Shown: positions 43,537 through 52,669 of the stretch, one piece after another
Layout of the letters: the number at the start of each line of letters is the position of its first letter
Position numbering within the stretch: position 1 is the stretch's first letter
Assembly (NCBI GenBank): GCA_040080835.1
Contig: JBEBHP010000009.1
Coordinates: 121,410 to 185,409 of the forward strand
Length of the DNA: 64,000 bases
Source of the DNA: SZUA-430 sp040080835
Lineage (GTDB): Bacteria; Pseudomonadota; Alphaproteobacteria; Micropepsales; Micropepsaceae
Reading direction: 5' to 3'
Translations under genes and position numbers: made by a program
The notes under the pieces: generated by a model
What the model saw: only the letters and a program-made list of their open reading frames with translations
The model's database searches: none
Told to the model about the DNA's origin: nothing

Positions 43537-45054
43537 ATGGCGGGCGCAAATCGAAAAGTGCCGGGACTGAAAGTAAAGCGAGTCAGTCTCGACACGGGAC
43601 GCGAGAATGTCGCCGTGATCTCGCGACACTCGCCCGTACTGCGCGCCGAAGTCTTTCGTGCCTTCAGCCGTGTCGAGTTGCGCCATGAAGGCCGGATGAT
43701 CCTGGCAACATTGATCGTGGCCGACGACGACGCGCTGGTTCACCGCCACGAAATTGGCCTGGCAGAGCCCGCATTTCGTCGGTTTGGTGCCGCGGAAGGA
43801 AGTTCGGTCACCGTAACACCAGCGAAACCGCCCGAAAGTCTGGAATTTGTTCGCAACAAGATTGCAGGCAACGCCCTGACAGCATCACAGATCACGGCGA
43901 TCATCCAGGATATAGCGCACTACCGCTATTCCGACATGGAGATCGCGGCCTTCCTCATCGGGTCGGCAAGCTTCCTCACCACTGACGAATTGCTGGCACT
44001 CACGGGCGCGATGGCGGACGTCGGAACGCGCCTTGACTGGAATGGAAAGGTCATCGTCGACAAGCATTGCATCGGTGGCATTCCGGGGAACCGGACATCA
44101 ATGATCGTCGTCCCCATCGTGGCGGCACATGGATTGACGATTCCGAAGACGTCGTCGCGGGCCATCACGTCTCCGGCTGGCACCGCCGACACGATGGGCG
44201 TGCTTGCCCGCGTCGAACTCAGCGTGGAAGAAATGAAATCGGTAGTCGCAAAATGCGGTGGTTGCCTCGTGTGGGGAGGCAGGGTGAACCTGTCGCCTGC
44301 TGACGACATATTGATTTCCGTCGAGCGACCGCTCAGCATCGACACCCGCGAGCAGATGGTTGCTTCCATCATTTCGAAGAAGCTGGCGGCCGGGTCGACC
44401 CACCTGCTGCTGGATATTCCCGTGGGAGAAGGCGCAAAGGTTGCAAGCACTGTCGAGGCCATGCGTCTGAGAAAGCTGTTTGAATTCGTCGGTGATCAGT
44501 TCGGGATCAATGTCGAAGTCGTGATGACCGATGGAAACCAGCCCATTGGCAGGGGCATAGGCCCCGTCCTTGAAGCCCGCGATGTCATGGCCGTTCTGGC
44601 GAACGACCCCGCAGCACCACAGGACCTGAAGGAAAAATCCTTACTGCTGGCGTCATTACTTCTGGAGCAGGATCCAGCCCTGCGCGGTGGAAAGGGACTC
44701 AGTCGCGCGCGTGAATTGCTGGAAAGCGGCGCCGCTCTCGCCAGGATGGAGCAGATCATTGCGGCACAGGGGCCAGTATCGGTGAAAGCTGAACCCGGCG
44801 ACCTGACGATTGATATTCCTGCAAGGACGAGTGGCGTCGTCACGCGGATCGATTGCCTGCGCGTCAGCCGTCTTGCGCGCATGGCAGGCGCCCCCATAGA
44901 TACCGGCGCTGGCATCTACCTCCATAAAAAGCTGGGTGACAAAGTGGCAGCGCATGAACCGGTTTATCGGATCTACGCCTGCGAACAGTCAGGGTTCGAC
45001 ATGGCTGTTGAAGCGGCGAAGACTGATTCCGGTTACACGATCACTCCCGCATGA
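43537..45054 (+). CDS. deoA: thymidine/AMP phosphorylase family protein
   Basis: A 505-residue pyrimidine nucleoside phosphorylase-type enzyme. It has an extra N-terminal domain of about 95 residues and the signature SRAITSPAGTADTMGVLARVE, both seen in AMP phosphorylases and the long bacterial thymidine phosphorylases. DKHCIGGIPGNRTSM matches the phosphate site. It therefore phosphorolyses either thymidine or AMP; the sequence alone does not decide. GGAGGG lies before the ATG. No other nucleotide-salvage gene is adjacent. Confidence 0.88.
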   Translation: MAGANRKVPGLKVKRVSLDTGRENVAVISRHSPVLRAEVFRAFSRVELRHEGRMILATLIVADDDALVHRHEIGLAEPAFRRFGAAEGSSVTVTPAKPPESLEFVRNKIAGNALTASQITAIIQDIAHYRYSDMEIAAFLIGSASFLTTDELLALTGAMADVGTRLDWNGKVIVDKHCIGGIPGNRTSMIVVPIVAAHGLTIPKTSSRAITSPAGTADTMGVLARVELSVEEMKSVVAKCGGCLVWGGRVNLSPADDILISVERPLSIDTREQMVASIISKKLAAGSTHLLLDIPVGEGAKVASTVEAMRLRKLFEFVGDQFGINVEVVMTDGNQPIGRGIGPVLEARDVMAVLANDPAAPQDLKEKSLLLASLLLEQDPALRGGKGLSRARELLESGAALARMEQIIAAQGPVSVKAEPGDLTIDIPARTSGVVTRIDCLRVSRLARMAGAPIDTGAGIYLHKKLGDKVAAHEPVYRIYACEQSGFDMAVEAAKTDSGYTITPA

Positions 45055-45091
45055 TTCCGCTGAACGGGGTTTGCCGTCATCGAAATTGCTG

Positions 45092-45874
45092 TTAGCGCGG
45101 CGCCATGCGAATCGCGCCATCAAGGCGCAGACACTGGCCATTGAAATAGGTGTTGCGCGTAAGCTCGAGCACGAGGCTGCCGAACTCCTCTGGCTTGCCC
45201 AGGCGCTTCGGGAATGGCACCGACGCAGCGAGGCTGTCGAGCACCTTCTGCGGCGCACCCAGCATCAGCGGTGTTGCGAAGATGCCTGGCATGATCGAGT
45301 TCACGCGAATACCGAGATCCATGAGGTCACGCGCGAGCGGCAGCACGAGACCGTTCACGCCAGCCTTCGCTGAACCATAGATCACCTGTCCGATCTGCGC
45401 GTCCTGCGCCGCGACCGACGCCGTCAGCGTGATGGCCCCGCGCTCTCCATCCTCGAGTTCCTTCAGCGTCGCCATGCCTTCGGCGGCGATGGAGGCCATG
45501 CGATAGCTCGCGACCAGGATGCCGTTTACGCCATAGGCATAGTCTTCCGTCGACGTGCGCTTGTAGCGACCCGCCTCCTTGTCGAAGGCCAGTGTCTTGC
45601 CGCGCTTCGAGGTCATCGCGCAGTGAACCAGCACACGCTCCTGGCCATGGGCGGCACGCGCCTTTGCAAAGCCCGCCAGAGCGCTGTCTTCGCTTGTGAT
45701 ATCGACCTTGCAGAACACGCCGCCGATCCCCTTGGCGACGGCTTCGCCCGCAGCCTCGTTGATATCGAAGATGGCGACCTTCGCGCCAGCCGCCGCCAGC
45801 GCCTGCGCGCTCGCCTTGCCAAGTCCCGATGCACCGCCGGTGACGATGGCAGCCGTGCTGTTGTCGATCTTCAT
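45092..45874 (-). CDS. SDR family 3-hydroxyacyl-CoA dehydrogenase-like protein
   Basis: A 260-residue short-chain dehydrogenase close to the HSD17B10 type. VTGGASGLGKASA, TASVAAQDAQIGQ and catalytic YGSAKAG are present; the C-terminus is NGQCLRLDGAIRMAPR. The family oxidises short 3-hydroxyacyl-CoAs or steroids. GGGAGGAC stands six bases before the ATG at 45874. It converges on the phosphorylase gene. Confidence 0.92.
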   Translation of the reverse strand: MKIDNSTAAIVTGGASGLGKASAQALAAAGAKVAIFDINEAAGEAVAKGIGGVFCKVDITSEDSALAGFAKARAAHGQERVLVHCAMTSKRGKTLAFDKEAGRYKRTSTEDYAYGVNGILVASYRMASIAAEGMATLKELEDGERGAITLTASVAAQDAQIGQVIYGSAKAGVNGLVLPLARDLMDLGIRVNSIMPGIFATPLMLGAPQKVLDSLAASVPFPKRLGKPEEFGSLVLELTRNTYFNGQCLRLDGAIRMAPR

Positions 45875-45973
45875 GAAGTCCTCCCAAAGGCCCGTTGCAT
45901 ATTTCCGGATCGGAGTTCTGAGCCAATCCCGCGCGCCGCGCAACATCGAATGGGGCTGGTGTTCCGCCTTCCA

Positions 45974-46786
45974 CTACGGCATCCGCGGCCGGTTAGTGTC
46001 AGGTTTCCCCCGCAACACCGGTGCATAGATCGCAAGCTTCAGCCCGGCATCGTCATTGGCCTGGAAAGTGGCGTACTCGTATGTCGCGGCCTTGCCCTTC
46101 GGATGATGGAGGACCTTTCGTCCGGCAACGGCGCCACGCACATCATGCATCCTCCACCAGCCGGAAAATTCCGGACATCCTGCCTTGAGGCGCTCAACCA
46201 GGTCGCGGAATGCGGGCTCATGAGCCCACAGGTCGTGCGTCAGGCGAAACTGCGCAACCATGCGCCGCGCTTCGTTGGGCCAGCCTGCACCGAAGCGGTC
46301 TCGTGCAGCGCGGGTGGTGAGCATCGACAGGATGATGTTCCGGTCGGGTTCGGCCATCCGGCCAAAGCCGAAGATGGAGTCGGCCTCGGCGTTCCACGCG
46401 AGCACGTCCCATCGCCGTCCGGTGATGTAGGCGGGAAGGGTCAGGCCCTGCACGATCCTTGCAATCGTGTCGGGCACGGTTTCCCGCACATAGGTTCCCA
46501 ATGGATTGGTACCAGTTAGCGCCCGCAAGTGTGCATGCTCGGCCTTGCTGAGGCGCAGCGCGCGCGCGATGGCGTCGACGGTTCCAGCGGAGGGACGAAC
46601 CGGTCGACCCTGTTCAAGCCGAACATACCAGTCGACCCCGATGCCGGCGAGTTCTGCAACTTCTTCTCGCCTGAGCCCGGGCGTGCGACGTCTGAAACCC
46701 TGCACAAGCCCAACGACCTTTGGCGCGAGGCGCTCCCGTCGTGACCGGAGGAAATCAGCCAGTTCTCTGTTCATCGTATGCGCCAT
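45974..46786 (-). CDS. XRE-family regulator with MmyB-like ligand-binding domain
   Basis: A 270-residue transcription factor. An N-terminal helix-turn-helix (GLRREEVAELAGIGVDWYVRLEQGR) is followed by the MmyB-like PAS-type domain (WDVLAWNAEADSIFG, LPAYITGRRW), which in Streptomyces relatives may bind fatty acids. It is divergent from the MDR oxidoreductase at 46887, which it probably controls. The ATG at 46786 starts the conserved region. Confidence 0.9.
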   Translation of the reverse strand: MAHTMNRELADFLRSRRERLAPKVVGLVQGFRRRTPGLRREEVAELAGIGVDWYVRLEQGRPVRPSAGTVDAIARALRLSKAEHAHLRALTGTNPLGTYVRETVPDTIARIVQGLTLPAYITGRRWDVLAWNAEADSIFGFGRMAEPDRNIILSMLTTRAARDRFGAGWPNEARRMVAQFRLTHDLWAHEPAFRDLVERLKAGCPEFSGWWRMHDVRGAVAGRKVLHHPKGKAATYEYATFQANDDAGLKLAIYAPVLRGKPDTNRPRMP

Positions 46787-46801
46787 CGGAACCTTCAGCA
46801 G

Positions 46802-46858
46802 GGGACAATTGATCCCAGGATAATACCAGGTCTGATTAGTCACTCTAGCGCCAGCTAG
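46802..46858. promoter_or_regulatory. candidate operator sites between the XRE regulator and the MDR gene
   Basis: Two dyads lie in the 100-base divergent gap: GGGACAATTGATCCC (46802-46816, near-palindromic around AATT) and CTAGC-GCCA-GCTAG (46845-46858). They are possible binding sites of the adjacent regulator. No strong promoter is obvious. Confidence 0.35.
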
Positions 46859-46886
46859 CATGGGCGTCCACCGCAAGAGGAAAACC

Positions 46887-47984
46887 ATGCGCGCCGCTGT
46901 TCTGAAAGCCTTTGACACGCCTTTGGTTGTCGAGCAACGACCAGATCTCGAGATGAGACCAGGCACGGGCGAAGTCATCGTCGATGTCGTGGCAACCCGC
47001 ATACTCAACTACATGGCCGAGGTACTGAGTGGCGGACGCGGCTACCTAATCGAAACACCCATCGTTCCGGGTGCCGGAGCTGTGGGTCGGGTGCGCGCAG
47101 TCGGCTCAGACGCAACCAGGCTGGCTCCCGGAGATTGGGTCATCTGCGACGCGACGGTTCGCTCACGCGATGATGCGATCAATCCGGACATCACATTGCA
47201 GGGACTGAGCGCAAGAGGCGAAGGCGGCCTGAAGCTGCAGCGGTACTTTCATGACGGCTCATGGGCAGAGCAGATGAAACTCCCGACGGAGAATGCAATT
47301 GCCATTGGGGACATTGATCCCGCCCAGGCCGGTGCGTGGTGCGCCATCGGATCGTACTTGGTTCCCTATGGCGGATTTCTGGCCGCCCGGCTAGAGCCCG
47401 GCGAGACAGTGCTTGTCAGTGGGGCCACGGGGAACTTCGGCAGTTCGGCGGTTGCAGTGGCACTTGCCATGGGTGCCGGTCGCGTTATCGCGACCGGTCG
47501 AAACAGAGTGCGGCTCGATCAGCTGCGTGCGCGCTTTGGCAACCGCGTGGCTGTTGTCGCGACAACCGGTGAGGAAGTGCAAGACCGGGAAAACATGAAG
47601 CGCGCCGCGACCGAACCAATTGACTGCGTATTCGACATTCTGCCGCCGATGGCATCAAGCCTCCAGGCGCGTGCAGCTATCATGGCTGTCCGTCCCTATG
47701 GCAGGGTCGTACTCATGGGTGGCGTAAACATGCAGGGAGGTCCGGAACTTGAATTGTCCTACGCCTGGATCATGCGAAACTGCATCACCATTCACGGTGT
47801 CTGGATGTACCCGCCATCGGCGCCGGCGGCCGTCGTGAAGATGATACGGGCGGGCATGCTGCCCTTGGGAGGATACGAGGTCGCGCGTTTCGGGCTCGAC
47901 CGCATAAATGAGGCAATTGCACACGCAGCCGAACATGCTGGCCCTCTGCAGCGCACGGAGCTCTGGCCGGGCCTACAGCAATAA
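46887..47984 (+). CDS. medium-chain dehydrogenase/reductase, zinc-free quinone oxidoreductase-like
   Basis: A 365-residue MDR protein: GEVIVDVVATRILNYMAEVLS, PIVPGAGAVGRV in place of the usual GHE zinc motif, and nucleotide site LVSGATGNFGSSAVAVALAMGA. The lack of cysteine/histidine zinc ligands suggests a quinone or enone reductase. AAGAGG lies seven bases before the ATG at 46887; 46860 is an upstream alternative. Divergent from the XRE/MmyB regulator. Confidence 0.9.
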   Translation: MRAAVLKAFDTPLVVEQRPDLEMRPGTGEVIVDVVATRILNYMAEVLSGGRGYLIETPIVPGAGAVGRVRAVGSDATRLAPGDWVICDATVRSRDDAINPDITLQGLSARGEGGLKLQRYFHDGSWAEQMKLPTENAIAIGDIDPAQAGAWCAIGSYLVPYGGFLAARLEPGETVLVSGATGNFGSSAVAVALAMGAGRVIATGRNRVRLDQLRARFGNRVAVVATTGEEVQDRENMKRAATEPIDCVFDILPPMASSLQARAAIMAVRPYGRVVLMGGVNMQGGPELELSYAWIMRNCITIHGVWMYPPSAPAAVVKMIRAGMLPLGGYEVARFGLDRINEAIAHAAEHAGPLQRTELWPGLQQ

Positions 47985-48058
47985 ACGCAAACAGCACGGC
48001 CTGCGCAGTGGGCTTACTGGCAGGACGAACAGCGGATCGTAAAAAGTGCAGTCGACGA

Positions 48059-48292
48059 CTACTTCTTCGTGGCGGCGCCGATGCCTTCGAACTTCTTGTT
48101 GAACTTCGAAACACGACCGGCGCGGTCGAGCAGTTGCTGTCCGCCGCCGGTCCAGGCCGGGTGCGTTGTCGGGTCGATGTCGAGCGTCATGACATCGCCT
48201 TCGGCCCCCCAGGTCGAGCGCGTCAGATACTTCGATCCGTCGTTCAGCAGAACGGTGATGAAGTGGTAATTGGGGTGGCCTTCTTTTTTCAT
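48059..48292 (-). CDS. rpmE: 50S ribosomal protein L31
   Basis: A 77-residue L31 (MKKEGHPNYHFITVLLNDGS, then HPAWTGGGQQLLDRAGRVSKF). It lacks the CxxC zinc pairs of the type A protein, as in many Alphaproteobacteria. A good promoter at 48335-48363 gives a 36-base leader. Divergent from the ABC exporter, a pairing common in the class. Confidence 0.94.
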   Translation of the reverse strand: MKKEGHPNYHFITVLLNDGSKYLTRSTWGAEGDVMTLDIDPTTHPAWTGGGQQLLDRAGRVSKFNKKFEGIGAATKK

Positions 48293-48334
48293 TGTCTTGC
48301 CTTCGAAATCCGGACGCATTCTTGAGAGGCCGGG

Positions 48335-48363
48335 CATATAGCTAAATCCCCTCTGCGGCGCAA
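48335..48363 (-). promoter_or_regulatory. promoter of rpmE
   Basis: On the minus strand TTGCGC, a 17-base spacer and TATATG (48335-48340). Confidence 0.6.
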
Positions 48364-48388
48364 GACCGCGGATTTTGGGGCGCACCTT

Positions 48389-48417
48389 TTATGCGGACGT
48401 TACTGGTGCCATATAGG
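48389..48417 (+). promoter_or_regulatory. promoter of the ABC exporter
   Basis: TTATGC, a 17-base spacer and TATAGG (48412-48417), 26 bases before the TTG start. It lies back to back with the rpmE promoter. Confidence 0.45.
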
Positions 48418-48443
48418 GGCCTAAACCATCCGAGATCCCTGAC

Positions 48444-50258
48444 TTGAGCGAAAATCGAGGCGCCGAATTCGAGGCGAGCATCCAGCGCGAGGCGCAAGGT
48501 CGCAGCCGCAGCACCAATATGAAGGTTCTGCGCCAGTTACTGCCCTTTATGGCCCCGTACAAGGGCATGATCGCGCTGGCGACGCTGTTCCTGCTGGTGT
48601 CGGCATCGGCCACGCTGGCAATTCCCGCCGCTGTGCGTGAAATGATTGACCACGGTTTCAGCAAGGAAAATGCCGGACTGATCGACCGCTACTTTCTGCT
48701 GGTCCTGGCTGTGGCGCTGGTACTCGGTTTTGCGACGGCAGCGCGATTTTACTGTGTGACCTGGCTGGGTGAGCGCGTGGTCGCCGACCTGCGCCGGGCG
48801 CTCTACAGCAATATTCTGGCGCAGAGTGCGGCGTTCTTCGAAGTGACCCGCACCGGAGAAGTCCTGTCGCGCATCACGACTGATACGACGCTGATACAGA
48901 CTGCGGTGGGTTCTTCTGCCTCGATCGCCCTGCGTAACCTGCTGATGATGATTGGCGGTGTGATCATGCTGCTGATTACCAGCATGAAGCTGACAAGCAT
49001 CGTCCTGGGCACGCTGGTGTTCGTCGTGCTGCCGCTCGTCCTGATGGGCCGGATGGTGCGCAAGCTGTCGCGCCAGAGCCAGGATCGGGTGGCTGACACA
49101 AGCGCCTACGCATCGGAAACAATCAACGCCATCCAGACCGTGCAGTCATTCACCCACGAGCAGGTCGATCGCGACCGTTTCGCGAGCGCAGTTGAGGACA
49201 CTTTCGCGACCGCTTTGAAGCGTGTGCGCGCCCGCTCGCTTATGACCGCACTCGTGATTGTGCTCGTCTTCGGGAGCATCGTGGGTGTGCTCTGGATCGG
49301 AGCACAGGCCGTGATAGCCAAGGAAATGACAAGCGGTGAACTCAGCGCATTCATTCTCTACGCAGTGATGGTGGCCTCGGGCCTCGGCGCTCTCACGGAA
49401 GTGTGGGGCGAGGTGCAACAGGCAGCAGGTGCCATTGAGCGCATCTTCGAACTTCTGGCAACCCAGCCACAGATCAAGGCGCCCGCAGCACCTGTGGCGC
49501 TCCCTGCCGCACGCGGCGAGGTGCAGTTCGACAATGTTACCTTTGAATATCCGATGCGCCCCGGTGTCTCGGCGCTTAAGCAATTCTCACTCAAGGTCAG
49601 GCCGGGCGAAACGGTGGCGCTCGTAGGCCCCTCGGGTGCAGGCAAGACAACGGTATTCCAGTTGCTTCAGAGATTCTTTGATGTTCAGGGTGGCAGCGTC
49701 CTCATTGACGGCGTCGATTTGAGAAAGGCCGACCCTCAGGACATCCGTTCCCGGTTGGCGCTGGTACCCCAGGAAACGGTGATCTTTGGCGACACGGCGC
49801 TCGAGAATATTCGCTATGGCAGGCCATCTGCCACCGAGGCAGAAATAATCGCTGCTGCAAAGGCGGCCCAGGCGCACGAGTTCATCTCGAAGCTGCCTCA
49901 GGGCTACAACACCTATCTGGGTGAACGCGGTATCACCCTGTCAGGCGGCCAACGCCAGCGTCTCGCGATCGCACGTGCAATCCTGCGCGACGCGCCGATC
50001 TTGTTGCTTGACGAAGCGACAAGCGCGCTGGACGCTGAAAGCGAGCGCCTGGTGCAGATCGCACTGGAATCCCTGATGAAGCAGAAGACGACGATCGTCA
50101 TCGCGCACAGGCTGGCAACGGTCCAGCGCGCCGACCGCATCGTCGTGATGGATCAGGGTGGCATTGTGGCCGAAGGCAAGCACAGCGAACTCGTCAACGG
50201 TGGCGGCCTGTACGCTCGCCTTGCACGACTTCAGTTTGCAGGACTGGCAGCAGAGTAA
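48444..50258 (+). CDS. ABC exporter, fused permease and ATPase (MsbA-like)
   Basis: A 604-residue half-transporter. Six membrane helices in residues 30-330 and an ATPase domain with Walker A GPSGAGKTT, signature LSGGQRQRLAIARA and Walker B ILLLDEATSALD. It presumably works as a homodimer exporting a lipid or drug. The TTG at 48444 is used as start; an ATG at 48516 is the alternative and would remove 24 non-conserved residues. Confidence 0.94.
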   Translation: MSENRGAEFEASIQREAQGRSRSTNMKVLRQLLPFMAPYKGMIALATLFLLVSASATLAIPAAVREMIDHGFSKENAGLIDRYFLLVLAVALVLGFATAARFYCVTWLGERVVADLRRALYSNILAQSAAFFEVTRTGEVLSRITTDTTLIQTAVGSSASIALRNLLMMIGGVIMLLITSMKLTSIVLGTLVFVVLPLVLMGRMVRKLSRQSQDRVADTSAYASETINAIQTVQSFTHEQVDRDRFASAVEDTFATALKRVRARSLMTALVIVLVFGSIVGVLWIGAQAVIAKEMTSGELSAFILYAVMVASGLGALTEVWGEVQQAAGAIERIFELLATQPQIKAPAAPVALPAARGEVQFDNVTFEYPMRPGVSALKQFSLKVRPGETVALVGPSGAGKTTVFQLLQRFFDVQGGSVLIDGVDLRKADPQDIRSRLALVPQETVIFGDTALENIRYGRPSATEAEIIAAAKAAQAHEFISKLPQGYNTYLGERGITLSGGQRQRLAIARAILRDAPILLLDEATSALDAESERLVQIALESLMKQKTTIVIAHRLATVQRADRIVVMDQGGIVAEGKHSELVNGGGLYARLARLQFAGLAAE

Positions 50259-50319
50259 GCGTTTTTCTCTTCAGGCCTGATGAAGGCGCGAAGAAAAATA
50301 AACACTGGGGATTGCGCCA

Positions 50320-51057
50320 ATGTCGGATGAAGGCCCGGACTTCTACGACAACGCGGCAGTGTTTGAAGCGTACATGAATCATCGGCAGGCGATCGGCAAT
50401 CCGAATGACACGATTGAGCGGCCCGTCATTGACGGGTTGCTCGGAGACGTCAAGGGACAATCATTTCTGGATCTGGGATGTGGTGACGCCCGCTTCGGTC
50501 TGGATTTGTTGCGCAACGGCGCCGAGCGATATTTGGGCGTTGACGGCTCCAATCTGATGTTTGCGGCAGCGAGCGCAAATCTGAATGATTCCCGCGCGCG
50601 GATTATAAACGCAGACATTCGATTATGGGATTTTCCGGTCAGCGCGTTCGACCGGGTGATTTCGCGGCTTGCGCTGCACTACATCGACGACGTGGTGTCC
50701 ATCCTGTCGAAGGTCCATCTGGCATTGAAGCCAGGTGGCCGGTTCATTTTCTCGATCGAGCATCCCGTGATCACATCCTGTGACAAGATCTGGCGTGGCG
50801 AAGGGTTGCGACAGGATTGGGTGGTTGACGACTATTTCAATACTGGCAAGCGGGTCACAAAGTGGCTCGGATCAGAAGTCGTCAAATATCATCGTACGAT
50901 AGAAGACTATTTCGGTGCGCTTCAGTCCTCGGGGTTTGTAGTGCAGGCTTTGCGTGAAGCCCGTCCGGAGCGAAGTCATTTTACCGATGACAGCACGTTC
51001 GAACGTCGCAAGAGAATTCCGCTCTTCCTGATCTTGGCAGCGCAAAAACCCGCGTGA
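50320..51057 (+). CDS. class I SAM-dependent methyltransferase
   Basis: A 245-residue methyltransferase. Motif I FLDLGCGDARFG, motif II YLGVDGS, and the post-motif segment FDRVISRLALHYIDDVVSILSKV fit the Methyltransf_11/25 type. The C-terminus (FFGALQSSGFVVQALREARPE) is typical of small-molecule methyltransferases. Target unknown. Confidence 0.9.
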   Translation: MSDEGPDFYDNAAVFEAYMNHRQAIGNPNDTIERPVIDGLLGDVKGQSFLDLGCGDARFGLDLLRNGAERYLGVDGSNLMFAAASANLNDSRARIINADIRLWDFPVSAFDRVISRLALHYIDDVVSILSKVHLALKPGGRFIFSIEHPVITSCDKIWRGEGLRQDWVVDDYFNTGKRVTKWLGSEVVKYHRTIEDYFGALQSSGFVVQALREARPERSHFTDDSTFERRKRIPLFLILAAQKPA

Positions 51058-51073
51058 ATGGATCGAACGGCGT

Positions 51074-51829
51074 TCATGTCCCGGCCGCAAGCACGTCGAC
51101 CCGGTCAATCACGCCATCATTCGCACCGCCGAACGGCAACACATCCATGCGGTCAAACGGGACACCCTTGGAGACCAGATAGTCTCGCACGGCGCGGGCG
51201 CGCTCGAGTGATAGCCGCCGCGACTGACTCGACATGTCCCCCACATTGCCGCTGAAGGCGGCAAGCCGGACTCGTTGCCTGGAGTCTGAAAGCTGAGCGG
51301 CAAGCGCATCCAGGGTCGGCATGGCCGTCTCGGGCAGGTGGCTGTCACCACGTGTGAAGCGCACGCGGCTGAGTATCGATAGTCCAGCAACCGGATCCCG
51401 CGTCTTCGTCCCGGCATAGGGATCAGCCGCAACGCCGGACATCTCAACCGGGAAGTTCTCGACGATCGTCGCGGGCATTTCCGGTTTGTCCGAGGCCTTC
51501 CCCGTGATAACGGGAAGCTTGCTCTCGGGTTTGGCAACAGCCACGATGGTCGGCGCTGGCGATGTGGCCACCGGTATTGCGGCGGTATCCATCGCAGGCT
51601 TCTGTCTCGGAACAGGAATGAGCCTGGTGGCGGCCATTTCTGAGGCCGACGGCTTTGGTCGCGGCGTTGCTACTGTTTCGACCTTTGCAGGCGCCAGAGG
51701 TTCACTCAGCGCGTCCATGTTGACGGTGACGTCGCCGTCCGTCGTCACGGGCGCGTTCTGGGCCTGCGTCAGGCCGCACACCACAAACTCAAGCACCAGC
51801 ACTGAAACGAAGCGACGACGCATGGACAC
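51074..51829 (-). CDS. OmpA-family protein
   Basis: A 251-residue exported protein: signal sequence (MSMRRRFVSVLVLEFVVCGL), a long proline/alanine-rich linker with repeated KPE/RPKP stretches, and a C-terminal OmpA-like peptidoglycan-binding domain (AFSGNVGDMSSQSRRLSL, RARAVRDYLVSKGV, PFGGAND). There is no beta-barrel domain, so it probably sits in the periplasm attached to the cell wall. It lies downstream of efp-suhB with a 26-base gap. Confidence 0.85.
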   Translation of the reverse strand: MSMRRRFVSVLVLEFVVCGLTQAQNAPVTTDGDVTVNMDALSEPLAPAKVETVATPRPKPSASEMAATRLIPVPRQKPAMDTAAIPVATSPAPTIVAVAKPESKLPVITGKASDKPEMPATIVENFPVEMSGVAADPYAGTKTRDPVAGLSILSRVRFTRGDSHLPETAMPTLDALAAQLSDSRQRVRLAAFSGNVGDMSSQSRRLSLERARAVRDYLVSKGVPFDRMDVLPFGGANDGVIDRVDVLAAGT

Positions 51830-51855
51830 CAGACTAGCCGATCAGGGGGCCAACT

Positions 51856-52659
51856 TCACGTGGCGCTGTGTGCGCCTTTCAGAAGTTTAAGCAATGGCCC
51901 ATGCAACTGCCCATTTGAAGCCAAAATATGACCGTTGGTTAGCAGGTCCTGTCCGCTGTTCAGGTCACTAACCAATCCCCCGGCTTCACGGACAAGGACA
52001 ATGCCCGCCGCGATGTCCCACGGCGACAGGGCGCGCTCCCAGAACGCGTCATAGCGGCCCGAGGCAACCCAGGCCAGGTCCAGGGCGGCCGAGCCGAAGC
52101 GCCTGACCCCGGATACTTCCCGCATGACCGCGTCGACTTCGTGAATGAATTCGTTTTGCCCGGGCCGTCCACGGTGGGGGATGCCGGTGGCTATGAGGCT
52201 GTCCGCCAGATCTCGGCGCGCCGAGACTCTCAGGCGCCGGTCATTGTGCCAAGATCCCTGGCCTTTTTCGGCAGAGTACATGTCGTCCGAAATCGGGTTG
52301 TAGACGACGCCGGCCACCATGTGACCCTCGCGTTCCAGGCCGATTGAAATCGCGAAGTGCGGGACACCGTGCATGAAGTTGATCGTACCGTCCAGCGGGT
52401 CGATGTACCAGCGATGCGACTTGTCCGGGCCTTCAACGACGCCGCCCTCTTCGAGCACGAAACAATAGTGCGGCCGCGCCCGGGTCAGTTCGTCTTTCAA
52501 TATCCGCTCGGACTTGAGATCGGCTTTGGTGACGAAGTCGTTGAGACCCTTGCGCATGATCTGCAGGTTCTCGAGCTCGCCAAAGTCGCGCAGGATCGCG
52601 CGACCCGCCTTGCGGGCGACCCCCGTCATTATGTTCATGAGCGGCGTATTGATAGGCAT
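51856..52659 (-). CDS. suhB: inositol monophosphatase family protein
   Basis: A 267-residue magnesium-dependent phosphatase. Metal-site motifs EEGG and WYIDPLDGTINFMHG and the late WDIAAGIVLVREAGG are all present. SuhB-type proteins hydrolyse inositol-1-phosphate and in E. coli also act in ribosome-linked antitermination. It follows efp after 10 bases and belongs to the same operon. Confidence 0.92.
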   Translation of the reverse strand: MPINTPLMNIMTGVARKAGRAILRDFGELENLQIMRKGLNDFVTKADLKSERILKDELTRARPHYCFVLEEGGVVEGPDKSHRWYIDPLDGTINFMHGVPHFAISIGLEREGHMVAGVVYNPISDDMYSAEKGQGSWHNDRRLRVSARRDLADSLIATGIPHRGRPGQNEFIHEVDAVMREVSGVRRFGSAALDLAWVASGRYDAFWERALSPWDIAAGIVLVREAGGLVSDLNSGQDLLTNGHILASNGQLHGPLLKLLKGAHSAT

Positions 52660-52669
52660 CTGGTTTCGC

